Below the pieces are notes generated by a model, which made no database searches, was not told the origin of the DNA, and saw only the letters and a list, made by a program, of their open reading frames with translations. Of a stretch of DNA of 64,000 nucleotides, positions 1 through 8,635 are shown piece by piece; position 1 is the stretch's first letter; each line of letters opens with the position of its first letter. Origin of the DNA: Sphingomonas kyeonggiensis (GTDB lineage: Bacteria > Pseudomonadota > Alphaproteobacteria > Sphingomonadales > Sphingomonadaceae); the NCBI RefSeq assembly GCF_014196745.1, contig NZ_JACIEH010000003.1, positions 620,001 to 684,000 of the forward strand, given 5' to 3'. A program made the position numbers and the translations under genes.

Positions 1-2
1 AC

Positions 3-494
3 GAGATCGGGATGGAGGACGGCGTCATCCCGGCACACCTGGTGCAGGATCCGCGCGAGCTGCGCGATCCCGGCATCGGGCTCGGCCGCGATCCGGTGCG
101 CACGCCGATGGCCTGGGACGCGAGCGCCCATGCCGGGTTCAGCGCCGCCGATCCCTGGCTGCCGCTCCATCCCGACTGGCTGGCGCGCAATGTCGAGGCG
201 CAGCGCGGCGATCCCGCCTCGATGTGGCGGCTGACCCAGAAGTTGCTGTTCCTCCGCCACGCGCATCCCGCGCTGGCGCTGGGCGACTATCATCCGGTCG
301 ATGCGGGCGGCGACCTGCTCGCCTTCGAACGGCGCCACGAGCATGACCGGCTGCTGGTGGTGCTCAATCTCGGCGACACCCCCCAGGGCTTCGCCATTCC
401 CGAATGGGCGGAGGACTTCACCGTCCTCGCCTCGGCGCGCGGCGGGCATGATCCCGCGCTGCTCTCTCCGAACGAAGGCTATATCCTGGGATGA
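3..494 (+). CDS. Alpha-glucosidase (GH13, oligo-1,6-glucosidase type), C-terminal part
   Basis: The gene is cut by the left edge, so only the last ~164 codons are visible. The opening residues EIGMEDGVIP and the stretch LGRDPVRTPMAWD match the conserved late region of GH13 alpha-glucosidases, around the end of the barrel. The C-terminal beta domain follows, with LLAFERRHEHDRLLVVLNLG typical of this family. The enzyme would hydrolyse terminal alpha-glucosidic bonds in maltose- or isomaltose-type sugars in the cytoplasm. Its TGA overlaps the start of the downstream glycosyltransferase (ATGA at 491-494), so the two are probably translationally coupled. Catalytic residues lie outside the window, so exact specificity cannot be judged. 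Confidence 0.9.
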   Translation, partial: EIGMEDGVIPAHLVQDPRELRDPGIGLGRDPVRTPMAWDASAHAGFSAADPWLPLHPDWLARNVEAQRGDPASMWRLTQKLLFLRHAHPALALGDYHPVDAGGDLLAFERRHEHDRLLVVLNLGDTPQGFAIPEWAEDFTVLASARGGHDPALLSPNEGYILG

Positions 495-1495
495 AGATCG
501 CGATGCTGGCGCCGATCGCGTGGCGCACGCCGCCGCGCCACTATGGGCCATGGGAGCTGGTCACCAGCCTGCTGACCGAGGCACTGGTCGCGCGCGGGGT
601 GGAAGTGACCCTGTTCGCCACCCGCGATTCGATCACCACGGGCACGCTCGATGGCGTGGTGCCCGCCGGATACGAGGAGAATCCGGAGATCGATGCGAAG
701 GTGTGGGAATATGCCCATCTCGCGCATCTGTTCGAGCAGGCGGGCCGGTTCGACCTGATCCACAACCAGGCCGATTTCCCGGCGCACGCCTTCTCCCGGC
801 TCGTCGACACGACGATGGTGACGACGATCCACGGCTTCTCGTCCGAGCGGATCCTGCCGATGTACAAGCCGTTTGAGGACCGCGTGCACTATGTCGCGAT
901 CAGCGCGGCGGACCGGCATCCCGCGCTGAAATACGCCGCGACGATCCACCACGGCATCCGGCTCGACGAATTCCCATTTGAGGCCGATGGCGGCGAGGAC
1001 CTGCTGTTCTTCGGCCGTATGCACCCGGACAAGGGTGCCGCCGAGGCGATCGAAGTCGCCCGCGCCACCGGGCGGCGGCTCAACCTCTACGGCATCGTCC
1101 AGGACCAGGGCTATTTCGACCGAGAGGTCGCGCCCTTCCTCGACGAACGCATCGTCTATCACGGCCCGGTGGGCGGGGCGGAGCGGCTGCGCGCGCTCGG
1201 CAAGGCGCAGGCACTGCTCCACCTGATCAACTTCGACGAACCGTTCGGCCTGTCGGTGATCGAGGCGATGGCCTGCGGCACGCCAGTGATCGCGATCGAC
1301 CGCGGCTCGATGCCCGAGCTGATCACGCCGGAGACGGGCGTGATCGTTGATTCGGTCGGCGGCGCGATCACGGCGCTGGCGCAGGTGGAGGCTATCGACC
1401 GGGCAGCGTGCCGCGCGCGGGTGGCGGCGCATTTCTCGGTCGAGGCGATGGCCGATCGGTACATCGAATTGTACCGGCGGATTCTCGGCCACTAA
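491..1495 (+). CDS. Glycosyltransferase family 4 (GT-B fold)
   Basis: 334 aa. The N-terminus MKIAMLAPIAWRTPP and the C-terminal block FDEPFGLSVIEAMACGTPVIA (EX7E nucleotide-sugar site, roughly residues 245-268) identify a GT4 retaining glycosyltransferase. The stretch FFGRMHPDKGAAEAI is the usual start of the C-terminal Rossmann lobe. There is no signal peptide or membrane segment, so the protein is cytoplasmic. The start codon overlaps the stop of the GH13 gene, which suggests a joint role in alpha-glucan or compatible-sugar metabolism; that is inference, and donor and acceptor cannot be read from sequence. A partial palindromic repeat lies directly behind the stop codon. Confidence 0.88.
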   Translation: MKIAMLAPIAWRTPPRHYGPWELVTSLLTEALVARGVEVTLFATRDSITTGTLDGVVPAGYEENPEIDAKVWEYAHLAHLFEQAGRFDLIHNQADFPAHAFSRLVDTTMVTTIHGFSSERILPMYKPFEDRVHYVAISAADRHPALKYAATIHHGIRLDEFPFEADGGEDLLFFGRMHPDKGAAEAIEVARATGRRLNLYGIVQDQGYFDREVAPFLDERIVYHGPVGGAERLRALGKAQALLHLINFDEPFGLSVIEAMACGTPVIAIDRGSMPELITPETGVIVDSVGGAITALAQVEAIDRAACRARVAAHFSVEAMADRYIELYRRILGH

Positions 1496-1496
1496 C

Positions 1497-1526
1497 CGTC
1501 ATCCCGGCTTTCGCCGGGAGACGATG
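1497..1526. repeat. Short palindromic repeat (family 1, single half)
   Basis: CGTCATCCCGGCTTTCGCCG and the bases after it form one half of the inverted palindromic element seen elsewhere in the window. It sits in the 31-bp convergent gap between the glycosyltransferase and the desulfhydrase gene, and may act as a bidirectional stem-loop. Confidence 0.75.
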
Positions 1527-2510
1527 TTATGAGAAGGCCGGCTGGTACGCGTACAGCCCGGGCGTCCCGCCGGTCATCACGAAAAGCACATCCCCCCTCA
1601 GCCAACCCTCGCGAAGCCCCGCCAGCACGCCGGCGAACGCCTTGCCGCTATAGACCGGGTCGATCAGCAGTCCCTCCGCTCGCGCCATCAGCCGGACGGC
1701 GGCGAGCATCGCCTCGGTCGGGATGCCATAGGCCTCGCCGCGCTGCGATCCGTCGATTCGGATGTCCTCCGCCTCCAGCGCCGTGCCGCCGATCAGCGCG
1801 CGCGTTTCGTTGGCGAGCGCCAGCGTGCCGCGCTCCGCTTCGGCCAGCTCGGCGAGCACGGTGAAGGACAGGACACGCCGGGGATCGTCGATCCCGGCGG
1901 CGAGCCCGGCATGGGTGCCATGGCTGCCATTGGCGACGGTCACCGTGCCGAACCGCACCCCGAGCTCGGCCTCCTGGGCCTGGATCTCCCGCGCGCAGGA
2001 GGCATAGCCCAGTGCCCCGACCGGCGAGGAGCCGCCCGAGCCGACCACATAGGGCTTGCGCCCCTCGGCGGTCAGCACCTCGGCGCGGGCATGCGCCGCC
2101 GCCAGCGCATCCGTGCCGCGCGGCAGATGGTGGACCGTCGCGCCGAAAAGCCCGTCGAGCAGCTGGTTGCCGTTGTGGAGATAGGCCGGATCTTCGCGCG
2201 GTACCGTGTCGGTGAGCATCAGCTCGGCCGCCAGGCCCATCCGTGCCGCTGCCGCTGCGCTCAGCCGGGCGTGGTTCGATTGCCGCGCACCGGTGGTGAC
2301 GAAGGTGTCGCAGCCCTGCTCGATCGCCGCGCCGAGCAGGAACTCCAGCTTGCGCAGCTTGTTGCCGCCGCCGCCCAAGCCCATCAGGTCATCGCGCTTC
2401 ACGAACAGCCGCGCGCCGCTTAGCCCCAGTGCCGCCTCGATCCGCTCCAGCCGCTGGATCGGGGTGGGGGCGTCGAACAGGGCAATGCGGGGAAAGGCGT
2501 CGAGGTTCAT
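1527..2510 (-). CDS. D-cysteine desulfhydrase / ACC deaminase family PLP enzyme
   Basis: 327 aa from ATG at 2510 (MNLDAFPRIALFDAPTPIQRL). An in-frame extension to 2561 exists but has no family similarity. The PLP lysine lies in GGGGNKLRKLE (about residue 53), followed by GARQSNHARLSAAAAARMG; both are signatures of the fold-type II ACC deaminase/DcyD family. The late motif VMTGGTPGLYAY carries Thr where ACC deaminases usually have Leu, so a D-cysteine desulfhydrase (D-Cys to pyruvate, H2S and NH3) is the likelier activity. The assignment within the family is inference. The gene stands alone on the minus strand, flanked on both sides by palindromic repeats. Confidence 0.85.
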   Translation of the reverse strand: MNLDAFPRIALFDAPTPIQRLERIEAALGLSGARLFVKRDDLMGLGGGGNKLRKLEFLLGAAIEQGCDTFVTTGARQSNHARLSAAAAARMGLAAELMLTDTVPREDPAYLHNGNQLLDGLFGATVHHLPRGTDALAAAHARAEVLTAEGRKPYVVGSGGSSPVGALGYASCAREIQAQEAELGVRFGTVTVANGSHGTHAGLAAGIDDPRRVLSFTVLAELAEAERGTLALANETRALIGGTALEAEDIRIDGSQRGEAYGIPTEAMLAAVRLMARAEGLLIDPVYSGKAFAGVLAGLREGWLRGDVLFVMTGGTPGLYAYQPAFS

Positions 2511-2555
2511 GAAACTGCACCACAAGAGGATCGGTCGCGGTTTCATACGCCGCAT

Positions 2556-2631
2556 CGTCATCCCGACGAAAGCCGGGATCTCGTACGGTTCCCGCCTTCG
2601 CCTGAGATATCGGCTTTCGCCGGGATGACGG
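2556..2631. repeat. Palindromic repeat doublet (family 1)
   Basis: The left arm (CGTCATCCCGACGAAAGCCG onward) and the right arm (ending GCTTTCGCCGGGATGACG) are inverted copies separated by about 25 bp, and each arm is itself a small palindrome. It lies just upstream of the desulfhydrase gene, where it probably overlaps the 5' untranslated region. Confidence 0.85.
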
Positions 2632-2657
2632 GAGTGGCTTCGGGGTCTGGGGGCTAC

Positions 2658-3134
2658 CTACAGCGCCGGCTTGCAACCGCGTGTCTGGTAGACACCGCGC
2701 AGGAAACCGCGGCGCGCGAAGCCGGCATCGACCGCGGCATTGAGTTCGCGCTGGGCCGAGGCCGCCCCGCTCACTTCGCGCACCAGTCCGCGGAACGGTA
2801 CGATCAGCCCCGCCACGGTATCGCCGGTGACCTTCACCTTGCGGCTCTTCTTGCGGTCCACGCCCTGGACGAAATCGGGGCCGAGCGCCTCGCCCAGTTC
2901 GTCGAACGCATCCGCGATGCGCGCGCATTTCGACAGGCCGGAGAGGCTGTAGGGCGCCGCGGCGGCCTGTTGCAGCACGGGCGGAATCTTCGTCTTCACC
3001 GCGCCGACATCCTTGGCCGGCTGCTCGGCGATGTCGCCGGCGCGCTCGGCCGTCGATTGCTGCTTGTCCTGGGCGAAAACGGGGCTGGCCACCAGCGTTG
3101 CCAAGGCAAGCCAGATCCAAAGGCTCGATCGCAT
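2658..3134 (-). CDS. Secreted hypothetical protein
   Basis: 158 aa from ATG at 3134. The first ~21 residues (MRSSLWIWLALATLVASPVFA) form a clear Sec signal peptide ending in an AXA-type site before QDKQQS. The mature part has two cysteines, one in LSKCARIAD and one in TRGCKPAL near the end, which could form a disulfide in the periplasm. The upstream in-frame codons to 3191 are not counted because the signal peptide begins at this ATG. I do not recognise the family. The flanking genes give no functional clue. Confidence 0.72.
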   Translation of the reverse strand: MRSSLWIWLALATLVASPVFAQDKQQSTAERAGDIAEQPAKDVGAVKTKIPPVLQQAAAAPYSLSGLSKCARIADAFDELGEALGPDFVQGVDRKKSRKVKVTGDTVAGLIVPFRGLVREVSGAASAQRELNAAVDAGFARRGFLRGVYQTRGCKPAL

Positions 3135-3251
3135 CGTCTTCCTCCTGTTGCCGCCCGTCCTCAAGATAGGGCGCGATTCCGCGACCGCCAACCTCGTTGG
3201 CCCAGTTGTACCCCGGCGAGGTGGGGACGGCGATGGGAAAGGAATGGAGGC

Positions 3252-4031
3252 CTAGAACAGGAGCTTGAAGCCCACGATCGCCAGTACCGTGGCGAGGATG
3301 GGCGTCAGCACCCGATCCGAGACTCGAGTGGCGATCAGGCTGCCGACCACGATGCCGGGAATCGAGCCGAGCAGCAGGGTGAACAGCAGATTGAGATCGA
3401 CCGAACCCATCGACCAATGGCCGAGCCCGGCGATCAGGGTGAGCGGCACCGCATGGGCGATGTCCGATCCCACCAGCCGCGCCACCGGCGAGCCGGGATA
3501 GAGGACGAGCAGGGCGGTCATCCCCAGCGCGCCGGCACCGACCGAGGTGAGCGAGACCAGCACGCCGAGGACGACGCCGAGCAGCACGGTGAGCGCGCCG
3601 ATCACCCGCTCGTCGAACCGGGCGAAGCGCCGCCCCGCCGCGCGGACGATGTGCACGCGGAAGAACACCGCGACGGCGGTGAGGACCAAGGTGACACCGA
3701 GGATCGTCGAGATCAGGTGGCCGGTATCCTTGGCGTCGCGGTGCGCGGCGGCGAGGTAGAGCAAGGTGAGGACCGTCGCCGGCACGCTGCCGGTCGCCAG
3801 CCTGCCGACCACCCGCCAGTCGACCGAGCCGCGCCAGCCATGGACGGCGGTGCCCACCGCCTTGGTGCCCGAGGCGTAGAGCAGGTCCGTGCCGACGGCG
3901 GTGGCCGGATGGAAGCCGAAGACGAGCACCAGCAGCGGCGTCATCAGCGATCCGCCGCCGACGCCGGTCAGCCCGACGAGCAGGCCGACCAGCACCCCGG
4001 CCAGCGAATAGAGCGGGTCGATATGCGGCAC
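3252..4031 (-). CDS. TauE/SafE family sulfite/anion exporter
   Basis: 259 aa from a GTG start at 4031. The protein is almost entirely hydrophobic, with about eight predicted membrane spans. The N-terminal GLTGVGGGSLMTPLLVLVFG and the later repeat VSLTSVGAGALGMTALLVLYPG are the two inverted halves typical of TauE/SafE (YfcA-like) permeases. These export sulfite, sulfonates or other organic anions across the inner membrane. It starts only 10 bp behind the aminotransferase stop, so the two are likely co-transcribed. The exported compound may be related to sulfur amino-acid or keto-acid metabolism, but that is a guess. Confidence 0.88.
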   Translation of the reverse strand: MPHIDPLYSLAGVLVGLLVGLTGVGGGSLMTPLLVLVFGFHPATAVGTDLLYASGTKAVGTAVHGWRGSVDWRVVGRLATGSVPATVLTLLYLAAAHRDAKDTGHLISTILGVTLVLTAVAVFFRVHIVRAAGRRFARFDERVIGALTVLLGVVLGVLVSLTSVGAGALGMTALLVLYPGSPVARLVGSDIAHAVPLTLIAGLGHWSMGSVDLNLLFTLLLGSIPGIVVGSLIATRVSDRVLTPILATVLAIVGFKLLF

Positions 4032-4041
4032 CGGGTGGAGC

Positions 4042-5247
4042 TCAGCCCGCCTTCGCCGCGGTGTTGACGCCCATCGACTGGAGATACTTCTTCACGTTGC
4101 GCGCGGCCTGGCGCAGGCGCTGCTCGTTCTCGACCATCGCGATGCGCACGAAACCCTCGCCATTTTCGCCGTAGCCGACGCCGGGCGCGACTGCGACCTT
4201 GGCATGGGTGAGCAGCTGCTTGGAGAACTCAAGGCTGCCGAGATGTGCCAGTGCCGGGGGCAGTGGCGCCCATGCGAACATCGACGCGGGCGGACTGGGA
4301 ATCTCCCAGCCGGCGCGGCCGAAGCTCTCGACCAGCACGTCACGGCGCTTGTGATAGAGCTGGCGGTTCGCCTCGACGATGTCCTGCGGGCCGTTGAGCG
4401 CGGCGCAGGCGGCGGCCTGGATCGGGGTGAAGGCGCCATAGTCGAGATACGACTTCACGCGGGTCATCGCGGCGATCAGCTTGCGGTTGCCGACCGCGAA
4501 GCCCATGCGCCAGCCGGCCATCGAATAGGTCTTGGAAAGCGAGGTGAACTCGATCGCCACGTCCTTGGCGCCCTTGACCTGCAGGATCGACACGGTCGGC
4601 TTGCCGTCGAAATAGAGCTCCGAATAGGCGAGGTCGGAGAGGATCCACACCTTGTTCTCGCGAGCCCAGGCGACGAGGCGCTCGTAGAAGGCGAGATCCA
4701 CCGTCTCGGCGGTCGGGTTCGACGGATAGTTGACGACCAGGATCGACGGGCGCGGGACGGTGAAGGCGATGGCGCGCTCGAGGGATTCGAAATAATGCTC
4801 GTCGGGCGTGGTCGGAACGGCTCGGATCGTCGCGCCGGCGAGGATGAAGCCGAACGTGTGGATCGGATAGCTGGGGTTGGGCGCGAGCACGACGTCGCCC
4901 GGCGCGGTGATCGCGGTGGCGAGGCTGGCAAGGCCTTCCTTCGAGCCCATCGTCACCACGACTTCGGTCTCGGGATCGATGTCCACGCCGAAGCGGCGGG
5001 CATAGTAATTGGCCTGGGCGCGGCGCAGGCCGGGAATGCCCTTGGACTGGGAATAGCCGTGCGCGTCGGGCTTCTGCGCGACTTCGACCAGCTTCTCGAT
5101 CACGTGCGGCGGCGGCGGCAGGTCCGGATTGCCCATGCCGAGATCGATGATGTCCTCTCCCGCCGCACGCGCCGCTGCCCGCATCGCATTGACTTCGGCG
5201 ATGACGTACGGGGGCAGGCGCTTCATGCGGTAGAATTCTTCGGACAT
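4042..5247 (-). CDS. Class I/II aminotransferase, AlaC-like
   Basis: 401 aa, full length for the family. Motifs of fold-type I aminotransferases are in order: GMGNPDLPPP (36-45), NYPSNPT (173-179), SDLAYSELYFDG (204-215) and SLSKTYSMAGWRMGF with the PLP lysine at 239. The closest recognisable group is the AlaC/YfdZ alanine (glutamate-pyruvate) transaminase clade, which also resembles LL-diaminopimelate aminotransferase. The ATG at 5247 follows GAGATGAGGAA, a purine-rich ribosome site at tight spacing; an internal Met at residue 8 is a possible alternative start. It leads a two-gene unit with the TauE-type exporter. Confidence 0.87.
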   Translation of the reverse strand: MSEEFYRMKRLPPYVIAEVNAMRAAARAAGEDIIDLGMGNPDLPPPPHVIEKLVEVAQKPDAHGYSQSKGIPGLRRAQANYYARRFGVDIDPETEVVVTMGSKEGLASLATAITAPGDVVLAPNPSYPIHTFGFILAGATIRAVPTTPDEHYFESLERAIAFTVPRPSILVVNYPSNPTAETVDLAFYERLVAWARENKVWILSDLAYSELYFDGKPTVSILQVKGAKDVAIEFTSLSKTYSMAGWRMGFAVGNRKLIAAMTRVKSYLDYGAFTPIQAAACAALNGPQDIVEANRQLYHKRRDVLVESFGRAGWEIPSPPASMFAWAPLPPALAHLGSLEFSKQLLTHAKVAVAPGVGYGENGEGFVRIAMVENEQRLRQAARNVKKYLQSMGVNTAAKAG

Positions 5248-5375
5248 TTCCTCATCTCTCAGGGGTTGGAGCGCGGCACGACGCTGTGCCGTCCGGGCTT
5301 CCTACGCCATGTTCGCGCTTGCGGGAATGACGAGTTGCTTGGCGTGCGCTAAAGCACCGCTTGAAGAGGATGAGC

Positions 5376-7118
5376 ATGGCCGAGACGACCACCCCGCCGA
5401 TTCCCGACCTGGAAGACCTGCAGCACTGGACCTGGGTGCTGGGCCGGGCACAGCAGATGATGCTCGAGCATGGCTTCGACTGGGTGGAGCACATGCCGGC
5501 GGCCCCGCCGTTCGGTGCGCTGCTCGATCCCACGGCGGCGGTGAAGGCGACCACCGATTTCTGGTCCGACACGATGCAGCTGTGGCAGCGCTTCCTCGAT
5601 CCCAAGAACGCCGCGCCGTTCGAGGAGACGCCCGAGCAGGCGCGCGACAAGCGCTTCAAGGCGCCGCAATGGCGCGAGGAGCCGGTGTTCGACTTCCTGC
5701 GCCAGAGCTATCTGGTGATCGCCGACCACATGCTGCGCGGCGTCGATGCGCTGGAGGGGATGGATCCCAGGCAGAAGGAGCAGGTGCGCTTCGCGACCAA
5801 GGGCTTCCTCGACGCGGTGAGCCCGACCAACTTCCCTGCGACCAATCCCGAAGTGCTCGAGAAGATCGTCGAGACCAAGGGCGAGAGCCTGCTCAAGGGC
5901 CTCAGCAACATGATGGGCGACCTCGCCAAGGGGCAGATGACCCAGACGGCGGAGGGCGCCTATGAGCTCGGCCGCAACCTGGCGATGACGCCGGGCAAGG
6001 TGGTCAAGCGCACCCCGCTCTACGAGCTGATCCAATACGCCCCGGCCGAAGGTGCCAAGGAAGTCTATGCGACGCCGCTGCTGATCTTCCCGCCCTGGAT
6101 CAACCGCTTCTACATCCTCGATCTCAACCCCGAGAAGAGCTTCATCCGCTGGGCGGTGGAGCAGGGGCTGACGGTGTTCGTCGTCTCGTGGAAGTCCGCC
6201 GACGCGTCGATGAAGGACGTGGTGTGGGACGATTTCGTCGAGCGCGGCCAGATCGATGCGATCGACACGGTGCGCGAACTGCTGGACGTGAAGGGCGTGC
6301 ACACGATCGGCTATTGCGTGGCCGGTACCACGCTCGCCGCGACGCTGGCGGTGCTGCATGCGCGCGGGGAGGCGGAGAAGGTGGCGAGCGCGACGTTCTT
6401 CACCGCGCAGGTGGATTTCTCCGAAGCCGGCGAGCTCGGCATGTTCGTCGACGACGACCAACTGGCGATGATCCGCAGCCTGGGCACCGAGGGCTTCCTC
6501 GACGGCCGCTACATGGCGGCGACGTTCAACCTGCTGCGCGGCCGCGACCTGATCTGGAACTACGTCACCAACAATTACCTGATGGGCAAGGACTATGCCC
6601 CGTTCGACCTGCTCCACTGGAACTCGGACGTCACCAACCTGCCGGCCACCTGGCACATGAGCTACCTGACCGACCTGTACCGCGACAACAAGCTGGTCCA
6701 GCCCGGAGCATTGGCGATCGGCGGGACGCCGCTCGACCTGTCGAAGGTGCGGACGCCGACCTATGTCCAGGCCGGGCGCGAGGATCATATCGCGCCGGCG
6801 CAAAGCGTCTGGAAGATCACCCATTATTTCCAGGGGCCGCTCAAGTTCGTGCTGGCCGGGTCGGGGCATATCGCCGGGGTGGTGAACCCCCCTTCGGCGC
6901 AGAAATACCAGTATTGGACCAATTCGGACAAGGTTGAGACACTCACCGAATTTTTTGCAGGAGCAAAAGAGACTAAGGGGAGTTGGTGGCCGGACTGGAT
7001 CGGCTGGCTCGACGCGCTCGATGCCGCCAAGGTCCCGGTCAAGGGCGCGCGGATCCCCGGAAAGGGCAAGCTCGATGCGATCGAGGATGCCCCGGGGAGC
7101 TATGTGCGTTCGCGCTGA
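5376..7118 (+). CDS. phaC: Class I poly(3-hydroxyalkanoate) synthase
   Basis: 580 aa from ATG at 5376, chosen because GAGGA at 5365-5369 sits 6 nt upstream; the ATG at 5370 would touch that site. The enzyme polymerises (R)-3-hydroxyacyl-CoA into PHA at the granule surface. The catalytic triad is visible: Cys314 in the lipase-like box GYCVAGTT, Asp470 in AGREDHIAP and His498 in GSGHIAGVV. The box has Ala where the textbook form GXCXGG has Gly. The length and the N-terminal domain fit class I (no phaE partner). The phasin gene follows 120 bp downstream behind its own promoter. The reductase phaB is 24 kb away at 31355. Confidence 0.95.
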   Translation: MAETTTPPIPDLEDLQHWTWVLGRAQQMMLEHGFDWVEHMPAAPPFGALLDPTAAVKATTDFWSDTMQLWQRFLDPKNAAPFEETPEQARDKRFKAPQWREEPVFDFLRQSYLVIADHMLRGVDALEGMDPRQKEQVRFATKGFLDAVSPTNFPATNPEVLEKIVETKGESLLKGLSNMMGDLAKGQMTQTAEGAYELGRNLAMTPGKVVKRTPLYELIQYAPAEGAKEVYATPLLIFPPWINRFYILDLNPEKSFIRWAVEQGLTVFVVSWKSADASMKDVVWDDFVERGQIDAIDTVRELLDVKGVHTIGYCVAGTTLAATLAVLHARGEAEKVASATFFTAQVDFSEAGELGMFVDDDQLAMIRSLGTEGFLDGRYMAATFNLLRGRDLIWNYVTNNYLMGKDYAPFDLLHWNSDVTNLPATWHMSYLTDLYRDNKLVQPGALAIGGTPLDLSKVRTPTYVQAGREDHIAPAQSVWKITHYFQGPLKFVLAGSGHIAGVVNPPSAQKYQYWTNSDKVETLTEFFAGAKETKGSWWPDWIGWLDALDAAKVPVKGARIPGKGKLDAIEDAPGSYVRSR

Positions 7119-7140
7119 TTTATCATCTAAATTGAATGAT

Positions 7141-7169
7141 TTGTCTATCTTTGTGCAGTGCACAATAAT
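7141..7169 (+). promoter_or_regulatory. Candidate phasin promoter with palindromic operator in the spacer
   Basis: TTGTCT (7141-7146) and AATAAT (7164-7169) are spaced by 17 bp, a good fit to a housekeeping promoter. The perfect palindrome TTGTGCAGTGCACAA (7151-7165) lies between the -35 and -10 boxes and reaches the first two bases of the -10. A protein bound there would block RNA polymerase, as expected for a PHA-responsive repressor of the PhaR type. Confidence 0.6.
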
Positions 7170-7200
7170 GCTTGCATCGTCGCGCAAAAGCCCCTACATG

Positions 7201-7211
7201 CTGCATCGCAG
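7201..7211. promoter_or_regulatory. Candidate PhaR-type operator CTGC-N3-GCAG
   Basis: CTGCATCGCAG matches the CTGC-N3-GCAG form reported for PhaR binding in Rhodobacter and Paracoccus phasin promoters. It lies in the 5' leader, 27 bp before the phasin start codon. No phaR gene is in the window, so the binding protein is inferred. Confidence 0.5.
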
Positions 7212-7237
7212 CAATAGCTTTATGGGGAAGGCATATC

Positions 7238-8017
7238 ATGGCCACCAAAGGACCGAAGACCGGCGCGCCCAAGCCCGCCGCTCCGAAGCCTGCGGCGCGC
7301 GCCAAGGCCGCGCCGAAAGTTGCTGTGCCCGAGGCTGAGAAGCCCGAGCCGGTGAAGACTGCCGAGACGGTTATCGAAAAGACCGTCGAAGCGCCCGTCG
7401 TCGCCGAGCCGGTCCCGGTCCTCGAGGCAGCACCGCAGGAAGTGATCGAAACCGTTGAAGCCGTGGTAGAGCCCGTCATCGAGGCAGCCGCGGAAACCGC
7501 ACCCACCGCCGCGGAAGTCGTCGAAGAGACGCTTGCCGCGCCGGCAGTCAAGGAAACCGTGAAAATGGCAACTACCTTCGACAACAGCACCATCGAGAAC
7601 GCCACCAACAAGGCGCAGGCCCTGTTCGGCGAGTGGAACGAGCGCACCAAGGCCGCCGTCGAGAAGTCGACCAAGCTGGTCGAGGAAGCCAACGACTTCG
7701 CCAAGGGCAATGTCGAGGCGCTGGTCGAGTCGGGCCGCATCGCCGCCAAGGGCTTCGAGGGCCTGGGCCAGGACGCCGCCGAGTACAGCCGCAAGTCGTT
7801 CGAGAGCGCGACCGCCGCGCTGAAGAACCTCGCCACCGTCAAGTCGCCGGCCGATTTCTTCCGCCTGCAGAGCGACTATTTCCGCGGCGCGTTCGACTCG
7901 TACGTCGCCGAAGCTTCGAAGAACACCGAAGCGCTGATCAAGCTCGCCAGCGACGCGGCCCAGCCGCTGTCGAACCGCGTTGCCGTCGCCGCCGAGAAGG
8001 CGAAGACCGTCGCGTAA
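7238..8017 (+). CDS. Phasin family protein with Ala/Pro/Lys-rich N-terminal extension
   Basis: 259 aa from ATG at 7238, preceded by GGGGAAG (7224-7230). Residues 1 to about 108 are low complexity ([16 protein letters not shown], then acidic Glu/Val/Ala repeats). The phasin domain follows from [20 protein letters not shown], an amphipathic helical bundle that coats PHA granules. Its position right behind phaC supports the call. A second in-frame ATG at 7565, with AAGGA 10 nt upstream, would start a 150-aa protein consisting of the phasin domain alone. Two strong hairpins follow the stop codon. Confidence 0.9.
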   Translation: MATKGPKTGAPKPAAPKPAARAKAAPKVAVPEAEKPEPVKTAETVIEKTVEAPVVAEPVPVLEAAPQEVIETVEAVVEPVIEAAAETAPTAAEVVEETLAAPAVKETVKMATTFDNSTIENATNKAQALFGEWNERTKAAVEKSTKLVEEANDFAKGNVEALVESGRIAAKGFEGLGQDAAEYSRKSFESATAALKNLATVKSPADFFRLQSDYFRGAFDSYVAEASKNTEALIKLASDAAQPLSNRVAVAAEKAKTVA

Positions 8018-8024
8018 AGCGAGT

Positions 8025-8044
8025 GCTTCCGGCCTGCCGGAAGC
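8025..8044 (+). other. Hairpin behind phasin stop codon
   Basis: GCTTCCGGC and GCCGGAAGC form a nine-base inverted repeat with a two-base centre, 7 nt after the phasin stop. It has no T-tract and precedes the real terminator, so it may protect the mRNA 3' end. Confidence 0.5.
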
Positions 8045-8053
8045 CAGGAATTG

Positions 8054-8092
8054 GGGCGGTCCTTCCTTCGGGAAGGGCCGCCCTTTCCTTTT
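8054..8092 (+). terminator. Rho-independent terminator of the phasin gene
   Basis: A 13-bp stem (GGGCGGTCCTTCC / GGAAGGGCCGCCC) closes on a TTCG tetraloop and is followed by TTTCCTTTT. Confidence 0.88.
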
Positions 8093-8196
8093 ATCCGGTC
8101 CCAATCGGGGTTCACGCGTTCGGCGTGGCCTTGCCCTTGGGGGCGCGAACCCATATTTTCCGCGGCGTGACAGATCCCGTGACATTCAACATCCGC

Positions 8197-8529
8197 ATGG
8201 CCGAGGACGGCAATGACGACGATCGGGGCAACAACCCCTCGATCGGCCTCGCCACGCGTACCCGCACGCGCACCAAGAAGCCGACGCCCTACCGGGTGCT
8301 GATGCTCAACGACGATTACACGCCGATGGAGTTCGTCGTGCTGTGCCTGCAGCGCTTCTTCCGGATGGACATGGAAGAGGCGACGCGGGTGATGCTCCAT
8401 GTCCACCAGCGCGGCGTGGGCGTGTGCGGCGTGTTCAGCTATGAAGTCGCCGAGACCAAGGTGAGCCAAGTGATCGACTTCGCCCGGCAGAACCAGCACC
8501 CGCTCCAGTGCACGCTGGAAAAGGCGTAG
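8197..8529 (+). CDS. clpS: ATP-dependent Clp protease adaptor ClpS
   Basis: 110 aa from ATG at 8197. The core [21 protein letters not shown] (N-degron pocket region) and [25 protein letters not shown] are diagnostic for ClpS, which delivers N-end-rule substrates to ClpAP. The N-terminal tail is acidic and then rich in Thr/Arg, as in many alphaproteobacteria. In-frame GTG codons at 8167 and 8179 are alternative starts giving up to 10 more residues; no clear ribosome site decides between them. No clpA is adjacent. It is followed by a palindromic repeat and then a terminator at 8636. Confidence 0.93.
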   Translation: MAEDGNDDDRGNNPSIGLATRTRTRTKKPTPYRVLMLNDDYTPMEFVVLCLQRFFRMDMEEATRVMLHVHQRGVGVCGVFSYEVAETKVSQVIDFARQNQHPLQCTLEKA

Positions 8530-8536
8530 GATAATT

Positions 8537-8620
8537 CGTCATCCCGACGAAGGCCGGGATCTCGTGCGACTCTTTTCCAGCACCATTGCCTGAGATCCCG
8601 GCTTTCGCCGGGATGACGGT
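8537..8620. repeat. Palindromic repeat doublet (family 1)
   Basis: Two inverted arms (CGTCATCCCGACGAAGGCCG onward, and the arm ending GCTTTCGCCGGGATGACGG) enclose about 30 bp. It lies between the clpS stop and its terminator. Confidence 0.85.
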
Positions 8621-8635
8621 TCTTCGTTACACCCC

